Source: Sideroxydans sp.
GTDB taxonomy: Bacteria > Pseudomonadota > Gammaproteobacteria > Burkholderiales > Gallionellaceae
DNA length: 46,953 nucleotides
Direction: 5' to 3'
Assembly: GCA_024636935.1 (NCBI GenBank)
Contig: JAGXGC010000025.1
Span: forward strand, 1 to 46,953
Shown: positions 1 to 8,529 of the stretch, piece after piece
How the letters are laid out: each line of letters opens with the position of its first letter
Numbering within the stretch: the stretch's first letter is position 1
Notes under the pieces: generated by a model
Told to the model about the DNA's origin: nothing
Seen by the model: the letters and a program-made list of their open reading frames with translations, nothing else
The model's database searches: none
Made by a program: the position numbers and the translations under genes

Positions 1-264
1 ATTCGCATTCTTCACCAAGAACTGGTGGATTCCCATGAACAAAGAAGAGTGGATATTCGGCAGCCAGCTCATGAACCAATCCGTGGAATAAGGCAACATG
101 CCTTTGGAGGGGGACTCCCCTTTGACTTCCTTGTAGAGCTTAAGCAGACGCTCACGGCTCAGGTGCGTCTCTTCCTGCAACAATTGCAGGCGCGCACCCA
201 GATTGATCAAATCCACCGCGATCTGAATCTCGCGCGCCTCGGTCACCACACTCTTGTTACGCAT
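1..264 (-). CDS. flhC: flagellar transcriptional activator FlhC (partial)
   Basis: N-terminal 88 or so codons of FlhC; the gene continues beyond the left edge. With FlhD it forms the FlhD4C2 activator of class II flagellar promoters. The translation reads [13 protein letters not shown] at the start and ends at the edge with [16 protein letters not shown], which matches the conserved N-terminal part of FlhC. The zinc-binding cysteines of the C-terminal part are not in the window. Two in-frame ATGs lie six bases apart (positions 270 and 264). I chose 264 because the AGGAGA ribosome site that overlaps the flhD stop is properly spaced only for the second. It is co-transcribed with flhD. Confidence 0.9.
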   Translation of the reverse strand, partial: MRNKSVVTEAREIQIAVDLINLGARLQLLQEETHLSRERLLKLYKEVKGESPSKGMLPYSTDWFMSWLPNIHSSLFMGIHQFLVKNAN

Positions 265-275
265 GATCATTTCTC

Positions 276-596
276 CTATGCGGCCAGTGCTTCGACCTGT
301 TGCCCAGCCATCAAGATGGTGGCATGTGCGTTGGACATCATGCGATCCTTGTTGTAATCGGTGATCATGTTCAGCAACAGCTGCTCATCGAAACGGAAGC
401 GGCACAACAGCATATTGGAACCTGTCATCTTCAGCATCTGGGCAGGTGACAGACCGTCGATCAGCTCGGCCAATTCTTCGCTCACTCCCAGACGGAAGAT
501 CGCGCTCGCCTTATCGCTACGAATCATCTGCTGCGCCAACATCATGTAGGAAAGATTGATTTCCCGGATCTCTTCGTGTACTTGATTTGTATTCAT
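276..596 (-). CDS. flhD: flagellar transcriptional activator FlhD
   Basis: FlhD, 106 residues, the partner of FlhC in the flagellar master regulator. The translation has the family pattern: [17 protein letters not shown] near the N-terminus, then [18 protein letters not shown] and the cysteine-containing NMLLCRFRF segment. Length is normal for FlhD. The open frame extends upstream to 824, but the start at 596 is fixed by a GAGGGG ribosome site about six bases upstream and by the family N-terminus. flhC follows within a few bases, so the two form one operon. Confidence 0.93.
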   Translation of the reverse strand: MNTNQVHEEIREINLSYMMLAQQMIRSDKASAIFRLGVSEELAELIDGLSPAQMLKMTGSNMLLCRFRFDEQLLLNMITDYNKDRMMSNAHATILMAGQQVEALAA

Positions 597-976
597 TGCA
601 GTCCCCTCGCAAAAAACATTTATGTCTTGATTCGACGGTTGCATTTTGCGGGCGCAATGGAAATATAAAAATCGGAGGTTTTCCGATTTTACGGTAGGAA
701 AAAATCCTACAAGAATGGATGGGCCGCCCCAGCCAGCCTGATTGGCCAGATGGGGCGATTGCCAGCATGAGTGCAACTGCGAGGGGACACAAGCAAATTG
801 CACACTCAAGCCAACGGAGTGCATTGTAGGAAATTTGTTACCGTTTCAAACAATGAATAGCACGGAATATCGGGCCGTATCTTTTGCAATGCAGCCGGGT
901 GTTTTATTCGACTAGGTTTTCACAACCCTTAGTGATAATAACGAGTAATTGATCGCATCCCCCTACCAGCAACGGA
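597..976. other. flhDC upstream region
   Basis: About 380 bases between flhD and the large sensor gene contain no credible gene. The region must hold the flhDC promoter, although I cannot assign a clear -35/-10 pair. Two adjacent hairpins stand at 668-710 (separate entry). The rest, roughly 711-976, shows nothing I recognise. Confidence 0.5.
668..710 (-). promoter_or_regulatory. two tandem hairpins in the flhD leader
   Basis: Hairpin one has perfect 9-base arms at 668-676 and 682-690 (AAAATCGGA / TCCGATTTT) with a 5-base loop. Hairpin two has perfect 6-base arms at 694-699 and 705-710 (GTAGGA / TCCTAC) with an all-A loop on the plus strand. Read towards flhD, the 9-base hairpin comes second and is followed by T-rich sequence, so it resembles a weak terminator or leader structure about 70 bases before the flhD start. 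Function is inferred only. Confidence 0.45.
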
Positions 977-3900
977 CTACACCGGTGACAACGGATTTTC
1001 ACTTACTAGCGACTTCAACTGCGCCAAGAGTTCATCGCGCAAGGCATGTAGTTCGCCGATGAGTGTTGGTATCTCGTTGAATTTCCCTTGAGCATGAAGC
1101 GCAAGCAGGGTCGCTGAGAGTGTATGTATCTGCTGGTGCAGGGAGGTTATCGTTTTGAAAGCGGGTTGTGTTTTATGGCGAGAAAGGCCGTCCGTATCTA
1201 ACCATTGTCCAAAGCGGCAATGGTGTGCGTCCATCGACGGCGGGATTTCGCGTTCGCCTTTGAGAAAGGTTTCAAGGGCTGTTATCCAAGCGCGGTGTTC
1301 TACCCCTGCAAAGAGAATGGGTAGGTCGTCGCGACTAACGGGCGCTTTATCTAACCATGTGGCATCGGGTTTCCATGATGCAGCCCAGGCGGGCATTTCG
1401 TGTGCCGGCATGGGATGGGCGATCCCGTAGCCTTGGGCGTGATCACAGCCCAGTTGCAACAGCATGGCACCGCATTCCAAGGTTTCCACACCTTCGGCGA
1501 TCACTTCTCGGCGGAAGGCGATGGCAAGGCCAAGTACGCCTTCCAGAATGGCGAGGTCATCTGGGTCGTCAAGCATGTCTCGCACAAAACTCTGGTCGAT
1601 CTTGAGCAGGGAAACGGGTAATCGTTTCAGATAAGTGAGTGATGAGTAGCCCGTGCCAAAGTCGTCCAGGGCGAAACTCACGCCGATCTCCCGGCACGCT
1701 TCCATCACTTGAGAAACATGTGCGATATCTTCCAGCGCACTGGTCTCCAGCACCTCGATCTCAAGACAGCTTGGTTTGACGTTGGGATGTGCCGCGAACA
1801 TCTCTCGCAAGTGGGTCACGAATCCGGCACGCTGCAATTGCAACGCGCCTACGTTCACACTTACCGGAATATCGAGGCCGGCCTGATGCCAAAGTTCCAT
1901 TTGAGTGAGCGCGGTGTCGATGACCCACTCGCCGATCTCCACCGCCAGCGGATGGTCTTCGATCACCGGTAAGAAATTGCCGGGTGGCAACAGGCCTTTT
2001 TCCGGATGTTGCCAGCGAATCAGTGCTTCGGCACCGACCACTGCACCGCTGCGCATGTTTACTTTAGGCTGGTAATACAGCACGAATTCGCGATCGATCA
2101 AAGCGCGGCGAATCGCCTCCAAACTTTCATGGCGCCCGCGAATGCTGTTGTCATGCTCGGTGTCGAACAGGTGGTAGCGGTTCTTGCCTGCCAGTTTGGC
2201 CTGATACATGGCTTGGTCGGCTTGCCGCAGCAACTGATCGGCATCCACCTCTTCAGCCTGCGGATAGTATGTGACGCCGAGGCTGGCAGAAACTTGGAGG
2301 TTGAGCTCGCCGATTCGTACCGGCTGGGCCGCGGCGGTGAGTAAGCGGTTCAGCATCGGTACGCTGGATTCGATGTCGGTCAGATCAATCAGAACGGCGA
2401 CGAACTCATCTCCGCCGATGCGCGCAAGCGTGTCACCTTCTCGCAGTGCTTGCTTCATGTTCGTTGCCACGACCATCAGCAACTGATCGCCGACCTCATG
2501 TCCGTGACTGTCGTTGACTGCCTTGAAGCCATCGAGATCAAGATATGCAACGGAGAGTTTTTGTCCTCGCCGTTGTGCTTGCATCATGCCTTGATACAGG
2601 CGGTCGGCGAGCAACACGCGGTTGGGCAGATTGGTCAGCGCGTCATAGTGGGCGATGTGTTCAAGTTGCTGTTCATGCTTTTTGCGCTCTGTGATGTCGC
2701 TGACGACATTCAATGTTGCAGGACGGCCTTCCCAGTCAATCTTGACGCTGCTCATTTCGACCCAAAGCACGCCCCCAGTTTTAATCAATAAGCGGAGCTG
2801 ATATCTTTGAGCGGCAGGCTCCCCCTTGATACGCTTCATGAAATTCGATTGCACCAGCTCCTGATCGTCGGCATGGATGAAATCTAAAAATGGGAGATTG
2901 GCGACTTCCTCTTTGCTATAGCCGGACAAAGCCAGCAGCGCGGGATTGATGAATTTCAACATGCCATCTTGGGCTACGACAATGCCTTCATTGGCCATTT
3001 CGATCAACAGACGATAGCGAAGTTCACTTTCTGCCAATCTGGTTTCAGCCTGTTTGCGCTCAGAAATATCGCGTGAGAAGGATTGAATGAACGGTTCTCC
3101 ATTTATTTCAACCAGACTTGCGCTGACTTCCAGCGGGAAAACACTACCGTCCTTGCGATAATTCTCCACTTCGAACGTCAAGGATTCTCCGGCCATGATG
3201 CGTCGCATTCGCTCAGGCATCTGTGGCGCGGAGACAGGGGTATCCAGATCACGCAGGTTCAGGCCCTGCATTTCTTGAATCGTGTAACCGTGCATGCGGG
3301 CGAATGCGTCGTTGAAAGAGACAAGCTCCCCTTTGGGCGAGATGATCGATATCCCGTCATTGGCGCGATCGAACAATGTCTGAAAACGTCGGTCCCGCTC
3401 GCGCAGGATCTTTTCCGACTGTTTGCGTTCGGTGATGTCGCGCGTGACTGCCAGATGTGCGGTCCGATCATCGATCTTCATGGGGACGGCATGTGTCTCA
3501 AGCCAGCGCCGCCCGCCTTTAAGTCCGATCACCTCGAATTCCATCTGTGCAGATTCACCTCCAATGACACGCTGGTGCATCAGGTCGAACTCTGCGCAAT
3601 ACTCGGGAGCGATGACATTCAATATCGGGTCGTTTAACACTTGCTCCAGTGAGTCTGCCTCGATCATGGCTAATCCGGCCGGATTCATCTGCGTCAACCG
3701 TCCCTGAGCATCGACTATCTTGATGCATTCCGGTTCGTTATTGATGATGGTCTGCAATGCTTGCTCGGCCTTCTTGCGCAGCGCCACTTGCTGCCGCAAA
3801 GTGCGGTTCCAAGCAAGGATCACTGCCAGCACTACGAACGCAATGGCAAGTAAGACTCCCAGCACGAGCCAGAACTGCAGTTCCATGAAAATGCTTTGCG

Positions 3901-4744
3901 GTTTCGCGACGCTGATCCATCGATTCCTGATCTCCAGACGTTCTGCATCAGTGATGGAATTCAGTCCTTTTTGCAGGATGCTGTGTAATACCGGCTCAGT
4001 CAGAGGCGTGCCTATTGCAAGGTGAACATCGTATGAGATTTCACCTGCCACGCGCAGATTGGAGATGCCCTTTTCAGAGATCAGGTAGGTTGCTGTCGCC
4101 AAGTCGATCACAGCGGCATCGGACCGTCCGAAGGAGACATTGAGCAATGCGCTAAGGTCATCGGAAACCAGGTCGGGCATAAAGTGCGATCCACGGCTTG
4201 TCATGTGCTCCGTGATGGCATAACTCTTCACCAGAGAGACCTTTGATCCCTGTAGATCACCCTCATCAAGATGGCCAGAGCGTTCCTTCCGGACGATGAT
4301 CACGTTCGGTACGGAAATATAGGGCTCCGTCATGGACAGGAATCTAGCGCGCTCCGGGGTATTCGTTATCGCATTGACAATCTTCACATCACCGCTATGC
4401 ACGGCCTGAAATATCTCGTTCAGATTGGGGAAGCGACGCTGATCGAAACGCACGCCGATCTTGGATTCCATCAGGCGCATATAGTCATGCGCTAATCCGG
4501 TTGGCTGGCCTTTTGCATCGATGAACACAAATGGGGCGTAAGCCGTTTCGACCGCTAGCACCAGATGCGTTTTGTTTTTGGCAAGCCAGTCGCGCTCATC
4601 AGCGCTCAATATATCCTTGTTGCCAACTTCGCCATAAGCCAGGGTGCTCAGGAGCAGGCTTAGTGCCGAAAATAAAAGGAGGCGGCGGCTTGTTGTGCGT
4701 GTCTCGCTAATCTTCTTTTTCAGGCAATCAAAGGGCGGTTTCAT
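977..4744 (-). CDS. membrane sensor: SBP_bac_3 - PAS x3 - GGDEF - EAL - CZB
   Basis: A 1255-residue putative c-di-GMP synthase/phosphodiesterase with a periplasmic sensor. Order: signal segment (about 20-40), a periplasmic solute-binding (SBP_bac_3) domain to about 290, one membrane helix near 300-322 (FWLVLGVLLAIAFVVLAVIL), three PAS domains to about 705, a GGDEF domain with intact RIGGDEF near 776, an EAL domain with GAEALIRW near 904 and DDFGTGYSSL, and a C-terminal domain with EHRAWI, HCRFGQWL and LHQQIH, the pattern of chemoreceptor zinc-binding (CZB) domains. The frame opens at a TTG at 4786; I chose the ATG at 4744 because a signal peptide follows it. Both catalytic motifs look intact. 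The periplasmic ligand is unknown; zinc binding by CZB is inferred from the family. Confidence 0.85.
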   Translation of the reverse strand: MKPPFDCLKKKISETRTTSRRLLLFSALSLLLSTLAYGEVGNKDILSADERDWLAKNKTHLVLAVETAYAPFVFIDAKGQPTGLAHDYMRLMESKIGVRFDQRRFPNLNEIFQAVHSGDVKIVNAITNTPERARFLSMTEPYISVPNVIIVRKERSGHLDEGDLQGSKVSLVKSYAITEHMTSRGSHFMPDLVSDDLSALLNVSFGRSDAAVIDLATATYLISEKGISNLRVAGEISYDVHLAIGTPLTEPVLHSILQKGLNSITDAERLEIRNRWISVAKPQSIFMELQFWLVLGVLLAIAFVVLAVILAWNRTLRQQVALRKKAEQALQTIINNEPECIKIVDAQGRLTQMNPAGLAMIEADSLEQVLNDPILNVIAPEYCAEFDLMHQRVIGGESAQMEFEVIGLKGGRRWLETHAVPMKIDDRTAHLAVTRDITERKQSEKILRERDRRFQTLFDRANDGISIISPKGELVSFNDAFARMHGYTIQEMQGLNLRDLDTPVSAPQMPERMRRIMAGESLTFEVENYRKDGSVFPLEVSASLVEINGEPFIQSFSRDISERKQAETRLAESELRYRLLIEMANEGIVVAQDGMLKFINPALLALSGYSKEEVANLPFLDFIHADDQELVQSNFMKRIKGEPAAQRYQLRLLIKTGGVLWVEMSSVKIDWEGRPATLNVVSDITERKKHEQQLEHIAHYDALTNLPNRVLLADRLYQGMMQAQRRGQKLSVAYLDLDGFKAVNDSHGHEVGDQLLMVVATNMKQALREGDTLARIGGDEFVAVLIDLTDIESSVPMLNRLLTAAAQPVRIGELNLQVSASLGVTYYPQAEEVDADQLLRQADQAMYQAKLAGKNRYHLFDTEHDNSIRGRHESLEAIRRALIDREFVLYYQPKVNMRSGAVVGAEALIRWQHPEKGLLPPGNFLPVIEDHPLAVEIGEWVIDTALTQMELWHQAGLDIPVSVNVGALQLQRAGFVTHLREMFAAHPNVKPSCLEIEVLETSALEDIAHVSQVMEACREIGVSFALDDFGTGYSSLTYLKRLPVSLLKIDQSFVRDMLDDPDDLAILEGVLGLAIAFRREVIAEGVETLECGAMLLQLGCDHAQGYGIAHPMPAHEMPAWAASWKPDATWLDKAPVSRDDLPILFAGVEHRAWITALETFLKGEREIPPSMDAHHCRFGQWLDTDGLSRHKTQPAFKTITSLHQQIHTLSATLLALHAQGKFNEIPTLIGELHALRDELLAQLKSLVSENPLSPV

Positions 4745-4957
4745 AGTCTCTAGCCGGACTTGATATTGAGTGAAGGATCGAATCAAACGCGTATGACTCG
4801 ATCCTGAGGATTTAGGAAGCAGGGATAAAAGCCCATGTTCGCCCGAGAGAGTGTACCAAATTGGAGATTTTATAAGACTGCAATTGCGTGCTTGGTGAAG
4901 ACTAACTATGGCTTTTTAGCATGGCAAAGCCGCAATACGAGTAAAGATGTGAGAGGC

Positions 4958-5830
4958 CTAGCCTAGCAAAGCCTGCGCCTGCATCTCACACAAGGTGCGG
5001 GTGTCGGCATCCAACTCCTTCAGCCAGTCATTCGGAATGGACTCGGTGCCATATAGCGCACCGGCCATCATGCCTGCGATGGCGCCGGTGGTGTCGGCAT
5101 CGCCGCCTCGGTTCACTACATCGATCAGGCAATCGTGCAGATCATCAGTGTCGAAAAAACTTTGGAACACGGCGGGCATGGTGTCGGCGATGTAGCCGCT
5201 GGGGTTGGCGGCGGGTTTGATGGCGCGGAACTTGAACAAGGGATGTTGCAGCGCGAGGGGGTGTGCGTGTTTGTGCAGCAGGTCGTTCTTGCTTGCGCCG
5301 CGTAGTGCGTCTTGCACCATCAGCACCAGACATTCGCAGGCTGCATCCGATAGTGCGCAATGATGGGTAGTGTGCGCTTGTGCACGACAGGCGGCGCGCA
5401 CGTCGTCTTCGCTTTGGCCGAAGGTGGCGAGTGCGACCGGCAGCACGCGCATCGCTGCACCGTTGCCTGCGTCGTGGTCGGAGTAGGGGGCTTCTGGGTT
5501 GCCGGTCTTGCGGAATTGCAGCAGGTTGCGGCGCACGGTGTTGCCGATATCCACCGGCTTGCCGCGCATCCAGTCGTCGAAGGCTTGCGCGGCGGCATGT
5601 GCATCGACCTTGCCTGCTTTAAGGATGGAGGTGCCGAGCGCGAGCGACATGGTGGTGTCGTCGGTGACCTGGCCCGGCTTCAGATGCAGCCAGCCGCCGC
5701 CGATGAGTTTGTCATGCACACCGTATTTCGCCACGATCTCGCGCGGCGTCATGAACTCCACCGTCGCGCCCAGCGCATCGCCGATGGCGAGGCCAAGGTA
5801 AGCAGCGATGGCGCGGTCTGAAGTGTTCAT
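4958..5830 (-). CDS. draG: ADP-ribosylglycohydrolase, DraG type
   Basis: A 290-residue ADP-ribosylglycohydrolase. In diazotrophs DraG removes ADP-ribose from dinitrogenase reductase (NifH) and restores its activity. Visible family motifs are GDALGATVEFM near the N-terminus, DDTTMSLALG, GNGAAMRVLPVA, and the metal-binding NRGGDADTTGAIAGMMAGALYG near the C-terminus. The assignment to draG rather than a general ADP-ribosylhydrolase rests on its place directly behind nifQ. The frame runs 20 codons further upstream, but that part (WIPAYAGMT) is only translated repeat sequence, so I start at MNTSDRAIAAYLG. No clear ribosome site is seen. No draT gene lies in the window. Confidence 0.82.
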   Translation of the reverse strand: MNTSDRAIAAYLGLAIGDALGATVEFMTPREIVAKYGVHDKLIGGGWLHLKPGQVTDDTTMSLALGTSILKAGKVDAHAAAQAFDDWMRGKPVDIGNTVRRNLLQFRKTGNPEAPYSDHDAGNGAAMRVLPVALATFGQSEDDVRAACRAQAHTTHHCALSDAACECLVLMVQDALRGASKNDLLHKHAHPLALQHPLFKFRAIKPAANPSGYIADTMPAVFQSFFDTDDLHDCLIDVVNRGGDADTTGAIAGMMAGALYGTESIPNDWLKELDADTRTLCEMQAQALLG

Positions 5831-5855
5831 TTCAACGTAGGTGAGTAAGCGCGGC

Positions 5856-5977
5856 GTCATACCGGCGTAGGCCGGTATCCAGATGATCAAACATTACGCG
5901 CATGCGGTGCATCATCATGGTTTTGTCTGCTTCGCAGAGTATTTGTATGGCTGGATACCGGCCTGCGCCGGTATGAC
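5856..5977. repeat. inverted-repeat element, copy A (nifQ-draG gap)
   Basis: A 122 bp element with 27-base arms at 5856-5882 (starts GTCATACCGGCGTAGGCC) and 5951-5977 (ends GCGCCGGTATGAC). Each arm is itself a small palindrome built on CCGG. It fills the gap between nifQ and draG. It uses ATACC/GGTAT where copies B and C have ATTCC/GGAAT. Confidence 0.85.
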
Positions 5978-5980
5978 GGC

Positions 5981-6571
5981 TCATTCTTCAGGCCCGAAAC
6001 ATTTCTGGTAATCCGCGCACACCTCGCAACTCGGTGCACGGCAGACGCGTATCTCTTCCTTTTCGCATAGTTGCTTGTAGAGGAACTTCTTCCATTTCAT
6101 GTCCTGGGTATTTTTTGCAGCCAGGGTGGGGAAGTTCTGCGTCATCAACTCGGTCAGGTATTTTCGTGTCCACAGGCCGAGATCCTGCCACAGGTGATCG
6201 CTCGCCATACAGGCGGTGGTGACGATCTCCGCCATCCATATCTCGGATACGTCGAGATCGGCGCGATGTTCAAGGATCAGCGCGAGGACGTCTTCGTGTT
6301 CCAACTCACGGTCAGCAGAATCGGAAGTCGTCCGTCTGATCACGAGTTGCATATTGGGGAAGTGGCGCGCCAGCAGCGCGGCGAACACTTCTTCGTTCAA
6401 ACCCAGTCCGGGCGGTAGCGCCCCGATGCCGGCAGTTTGGCTGGCGATCAGTTGCGCGAACAGTTCATCATTGGGCAGCCCGGCCGCATGCGACATCAAC
6501 TCCGCATACAAGCCTTCCGGCTGCGGCGGAGTCTTTGTGGTGTGTATGACGGTGGGCTGCATGATGATCAT
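5981..6571 (-). CDS. nifQ: NifQ, molybdenum donor for FeMo-co synthesis
   Basis: A 196-residue NifQ, which carries a Mo-Fe-S cluster and supplies molybdenum for FeMo-cofactor assembly. The signature C-x4-C-x2-C-x5-C is seen at the C-terminus as CRAPSCEVCADYQKCF, preceded by a family-like MKWKKFLYKQLCEKEE segment. Length is normal. Two in-frame ATGs (6571 and 6562) are possible and no strong ribosome site decides between them. It lies 10 bases after the FeSII-like ferredoxin gene and is separated from draG by repeat copy A, so it is probably transcribed from the nifB promoter. Confidence 0.92.
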   Translation of the reverse strand: MIIMQPTVIHTTKTPPQPEGLYAELMSHAAGLPNDELFAQLIASQTAGIGALPPGLGLNEEVFAALLARHFPNMQLVIRRTTSDSADRELEHEDVLALILEHRADLDVSEIWMAEIVTTACMASDHLWQDLGLWTRKYLTELMTQNFPTLAAKNTQDMKWKKFLYKQLCEKEEIRVCRAPSCEVCADYQKCFGPEE

Positions 6572-6581
6572 TACTTGACGC

Positions 6582-6941
6582 TTACTTGCTTGGGTATTCG
6601 ATCAGCACGTCTTCGTCACGCAACACCATCTGGCAAGCCAGACGCCATTCGCTGGTGACGACGTCATTCACCTTCATCGCGTCGATCTGTGCGGCGGTGA
6701 TCTTGCCTTCTTGCTTCAGCACGGTGATCTCACGGTCTGTCAGCGGGCCAGCCATCGGGCCTTTGTTGGACAGGTTGGTGACCTTCACCAAGCAAGTCGC
6801 GCATTCGCCGTTCTCGCAGCCGAAGTCGATGGGGATGTGGTTGTCCTTTGCCAGTTTCAGCACGGTCATGGTGTGGCTGCCGGCTGTTGCGTAAACGGTC
6901 TTGTCCTTGTGCAAAGGGCTGGAAAAAGTGATGTTCGGCAT
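6582..6941 (-). CDS. [2Fe-2S] ferredoxin resembling FeSII (Shethna) protein
   Basis: A 119-residue plant-type [2Fe-2S] ferredoxin. Cluster ligands are seen as CENGECATC with a distal RLACQ cysteine. The N-terminus ITFSSPL, the CLVKVTNL segment, LTDREITVLKQEGK, and the end RLACQMVLRDEDVLIEY agree with what I remember of the Azotobacter FeSII protein, which forms an inactive oxygen-resistant complex with nitrogenase during oxygen stress. This assignment is from memory of the family and not from a search. A plain electron-carrier role is the alternative. It sits between another [2Fe-2S] ferredoxin and nifQ in the nifB-led operon. Confidence 0.78.
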   Translation of the reverse strand: MPNITFSSPLHKDKTVYATAGSHTMTVLKLAKDNHIPIDFGCENGECATCLVKVTNLSNKGPMAGPLTDREITVLKQEGKITAAQIDAMKVNDVVTSEWRLACQMVLRDEDVLIEYPSK

Positions 6942-6974
6942 TGCTGTTACTCCTACTGTGGTGGTTAGAAAAAA

Positions 6975-7259
6975 CTACGCTTTAACTGTGATATCTCCGC
7001 CTAATACCTGCGCCTGGCAGGCGAGGCGATGGCTGCTGCCCGCCATGTTCTCTTGCAGCACTTTGTCTTCCAGAACCGAGCGTTCGCTCATGTGCTCCAT
7101 GCCGGAGACGATCTTCATGATGCAGGTGCCGCATTCGCTTTCACGGCAACCGTAGGTGATGCTGGCGCCGACCTTTTCGCTGATCTCGATTAGACGTGTG
7201 CCGGCTGGCACGCTGATGGTGACCCCGAGTTTTTCGAAAGTGACGTTGGCCTTTGGCAT
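6975..7259 (-). CDS. nif-associated [2Fe-2S] ferredoxin
   Basis: A 94-residue soluble [2Fe-2S] ferredoxin with the ligand pattern CRESECGTC (residues about 37-45) and a distal HRLACQ cysteine. It lacks the middle insert that marks the neighbouring FeSII-like protein. It starts one base after the flavodiiron protein stop, so the two are translationally close, and it could be the electron donor to that enzyme or to nitrogenase. Similar small [2Fe-2S] proteins are common in nif clusters; I cannot choose a specific fdx name. Confidence 0.85.
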   Translation of the reverse strand: MPKANVTFEKLGVTISVPAGTRLIEISEKVGASITYGCRESECGTCIMKIVSGMEHMSERSVLEDKVLQENMAGSSHRLACQAQVLGGDITVKA

Positions 7260-7260
7260 G

Positions 7261-8529
7261 CTATGACTCCTGAGAAAGTAGTTCGGACATTGAGATGACT
7301 CGGCGCTCCAGATTGCCGGTCAGATGTTTGGCGAGTTGCTTACCGAGATCGCGGCAGCGTTGCATTTCTTCTTCGTTCGGAATGAGTTTGGCGCGCACGC
7401 CTTTGATCGGTACGCGCAGCTTCAGTCCGCGCAGGCGGTCTTCGACCATGTTGATCGCTTCGCCGCTCCAACCGTAGGAGCCGAACGATGCGCCCAACTT
7501 GTCGCGTACCTTGATCACGGCCAGCGAAGACAACAAGTCCCATACCGGCTTCACGGCGTCGCCGTTGATGGTGGGTGAGCCGATGGCGATGCCGTCTGCT
7601 TCTTCGATCAGATCGACGAAGGGTAGACCGCCGCTGGCTTGCAGGTCATATAGCGACACGCGCACGCCTTCTTCCGTCTCTGCGCCTTCGGCCACAGCCT
7701 GTGCCATCAGCGCTGTGTTGCCGTAGGAGGAGATGTAGAACACCAACAGTGATTTGTCGTTAGCACCGACCTCGTTGTGTAGCAGCGGGGCGGCCAGTTG
7801 TTTGTAGCGTTGCAGATAGCTGCGCGGTGCATCGCGCAGGATGGGGCCGTGCGCGGGCGCAATGGTCTTCAGTTCCAGCGGCTCCAGCAGTTCGAGTGCT
7901 TCCAGCACATGTTCGCGGAACGGTCGCATGATGTGCTGGTAGTAATACTCGAACGAGAAACGGAAATCGCCGACCTTGTCGTTGAATAGACGCGGGTCGC
8001 AGAAATGGCAGCCGAACACATCGCCACTGAACAGGATGCCTTGCTCTTCCACTAGCGTGCATTGCGTATCCGGCCAGTGCAGGAAAGGCGTGCTGAAGAA
8101 ATGCAGCGTGCGTCCACCGAGTTCGACGCGGTCGCCCGTTTCCACCACATTGAATTGCAGATCGTCGGTCTTCACCAAAGCCTTCAACATCAACTGTGCT
8201 TTGGCAGAGATGTAGAGTTTTGCTTGTGGTGCGCGCCGCATCAGTTCCGGCAATGCGCCGCTGTGGTCCGGCTCCAGATGGTTCAGCACGATGGTGCTGA
8301 TCTCGTCGTAGCGTGCGACTTGTTCCAGACGGGAAAAGAATTCATCCGCATGTGATGCCTTAACCGTGTCGATGATGGCCACGCCGTTGTCGCCGCGTAC
8401 GCAGTAGGAATTGTAGGTGGTGCCGTTCGCCGTTTTTAGGATGATGTCGAATTCGCGCAGACTTGGATCGAGCGCGCCGATCCAGTGCGTGCCGGGTGCG
8501 ACTTCAACAGCATTCGGCGAGGCGTTCAT
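7261..8529 (-). CDS. flavodiiron protein (A-type flavoprotein)
   Basis: A 422-residue class A flavodiiron protein: an N-terminal metallo-beta-lactamase-like diiron domain and a C-terminal flavodoxin domain. The diiron ligands H-x-E-x-D-H appear as NHLEPDH (H84, E86, D88, H89), followed by SGDVFGCHF and APAHGPIL. The FMN domain begins near LLVFYISSYGNTALMAQAV (about residue 265) and contains IAIGSPTINGD. Such enzymes reduce O2 to water, or NO to N2O, in the cytoplasm. The ATG overlaps the nifO stop as ATGA, which fixes the start. Inside a nif operon the likely job is oxygen removal around nitrogenase; NO reduction cannot be excluded. Confidence 0.9.
   Translation of the reverse strand: MNASPNAVEVAPGTHWIGALDPSLREFDIILKTANGTTYNSYCVRGDNGVAIIDTVKASHADEFFSRLEQVARYDEISTIVLNHLEPDHSGALPELMRRAPQAKLYISAKAQLMLKALVKTDDLQFNVVETGDRVELGGRTLHFFSTPFLHWPDTQCTLVEEQGILFSGDVFGCHFCDPRLFNDKVGDFRFSFEYYYQHIMRPFREHVLEALELLEPLELKTIAPAHGPILRDAPRSYLQRYKQLAAPLLHNEVGANDKSLLVFYISSYGNTALMAQAVAEGAETEEGVRVSLYDLQASGGLPFVDLIEEADGIAIGSPTINGDAVKPVWDLLSSLAVIKVRDKLGASFGSYGWSGEAINMVEDRLRGLKLRVPIKGVRAKLIPNEEEMQRCRDLGKQLAKHLTGNLERRVISMSELLSQES

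Noticed and set aside
5831..5890. Twenty extra codons at the front of draG
   Set aside because: They translate the inverted-repeat arm (WIPAYAGMT) and are not part of the family.
5950..5967. GG-N10-GC match in repeat copy A (TGGATACCGGCCTGC)
   Set aside because: It is part of the repeat arm, faces away from a suitable gene, and both elements are poor.
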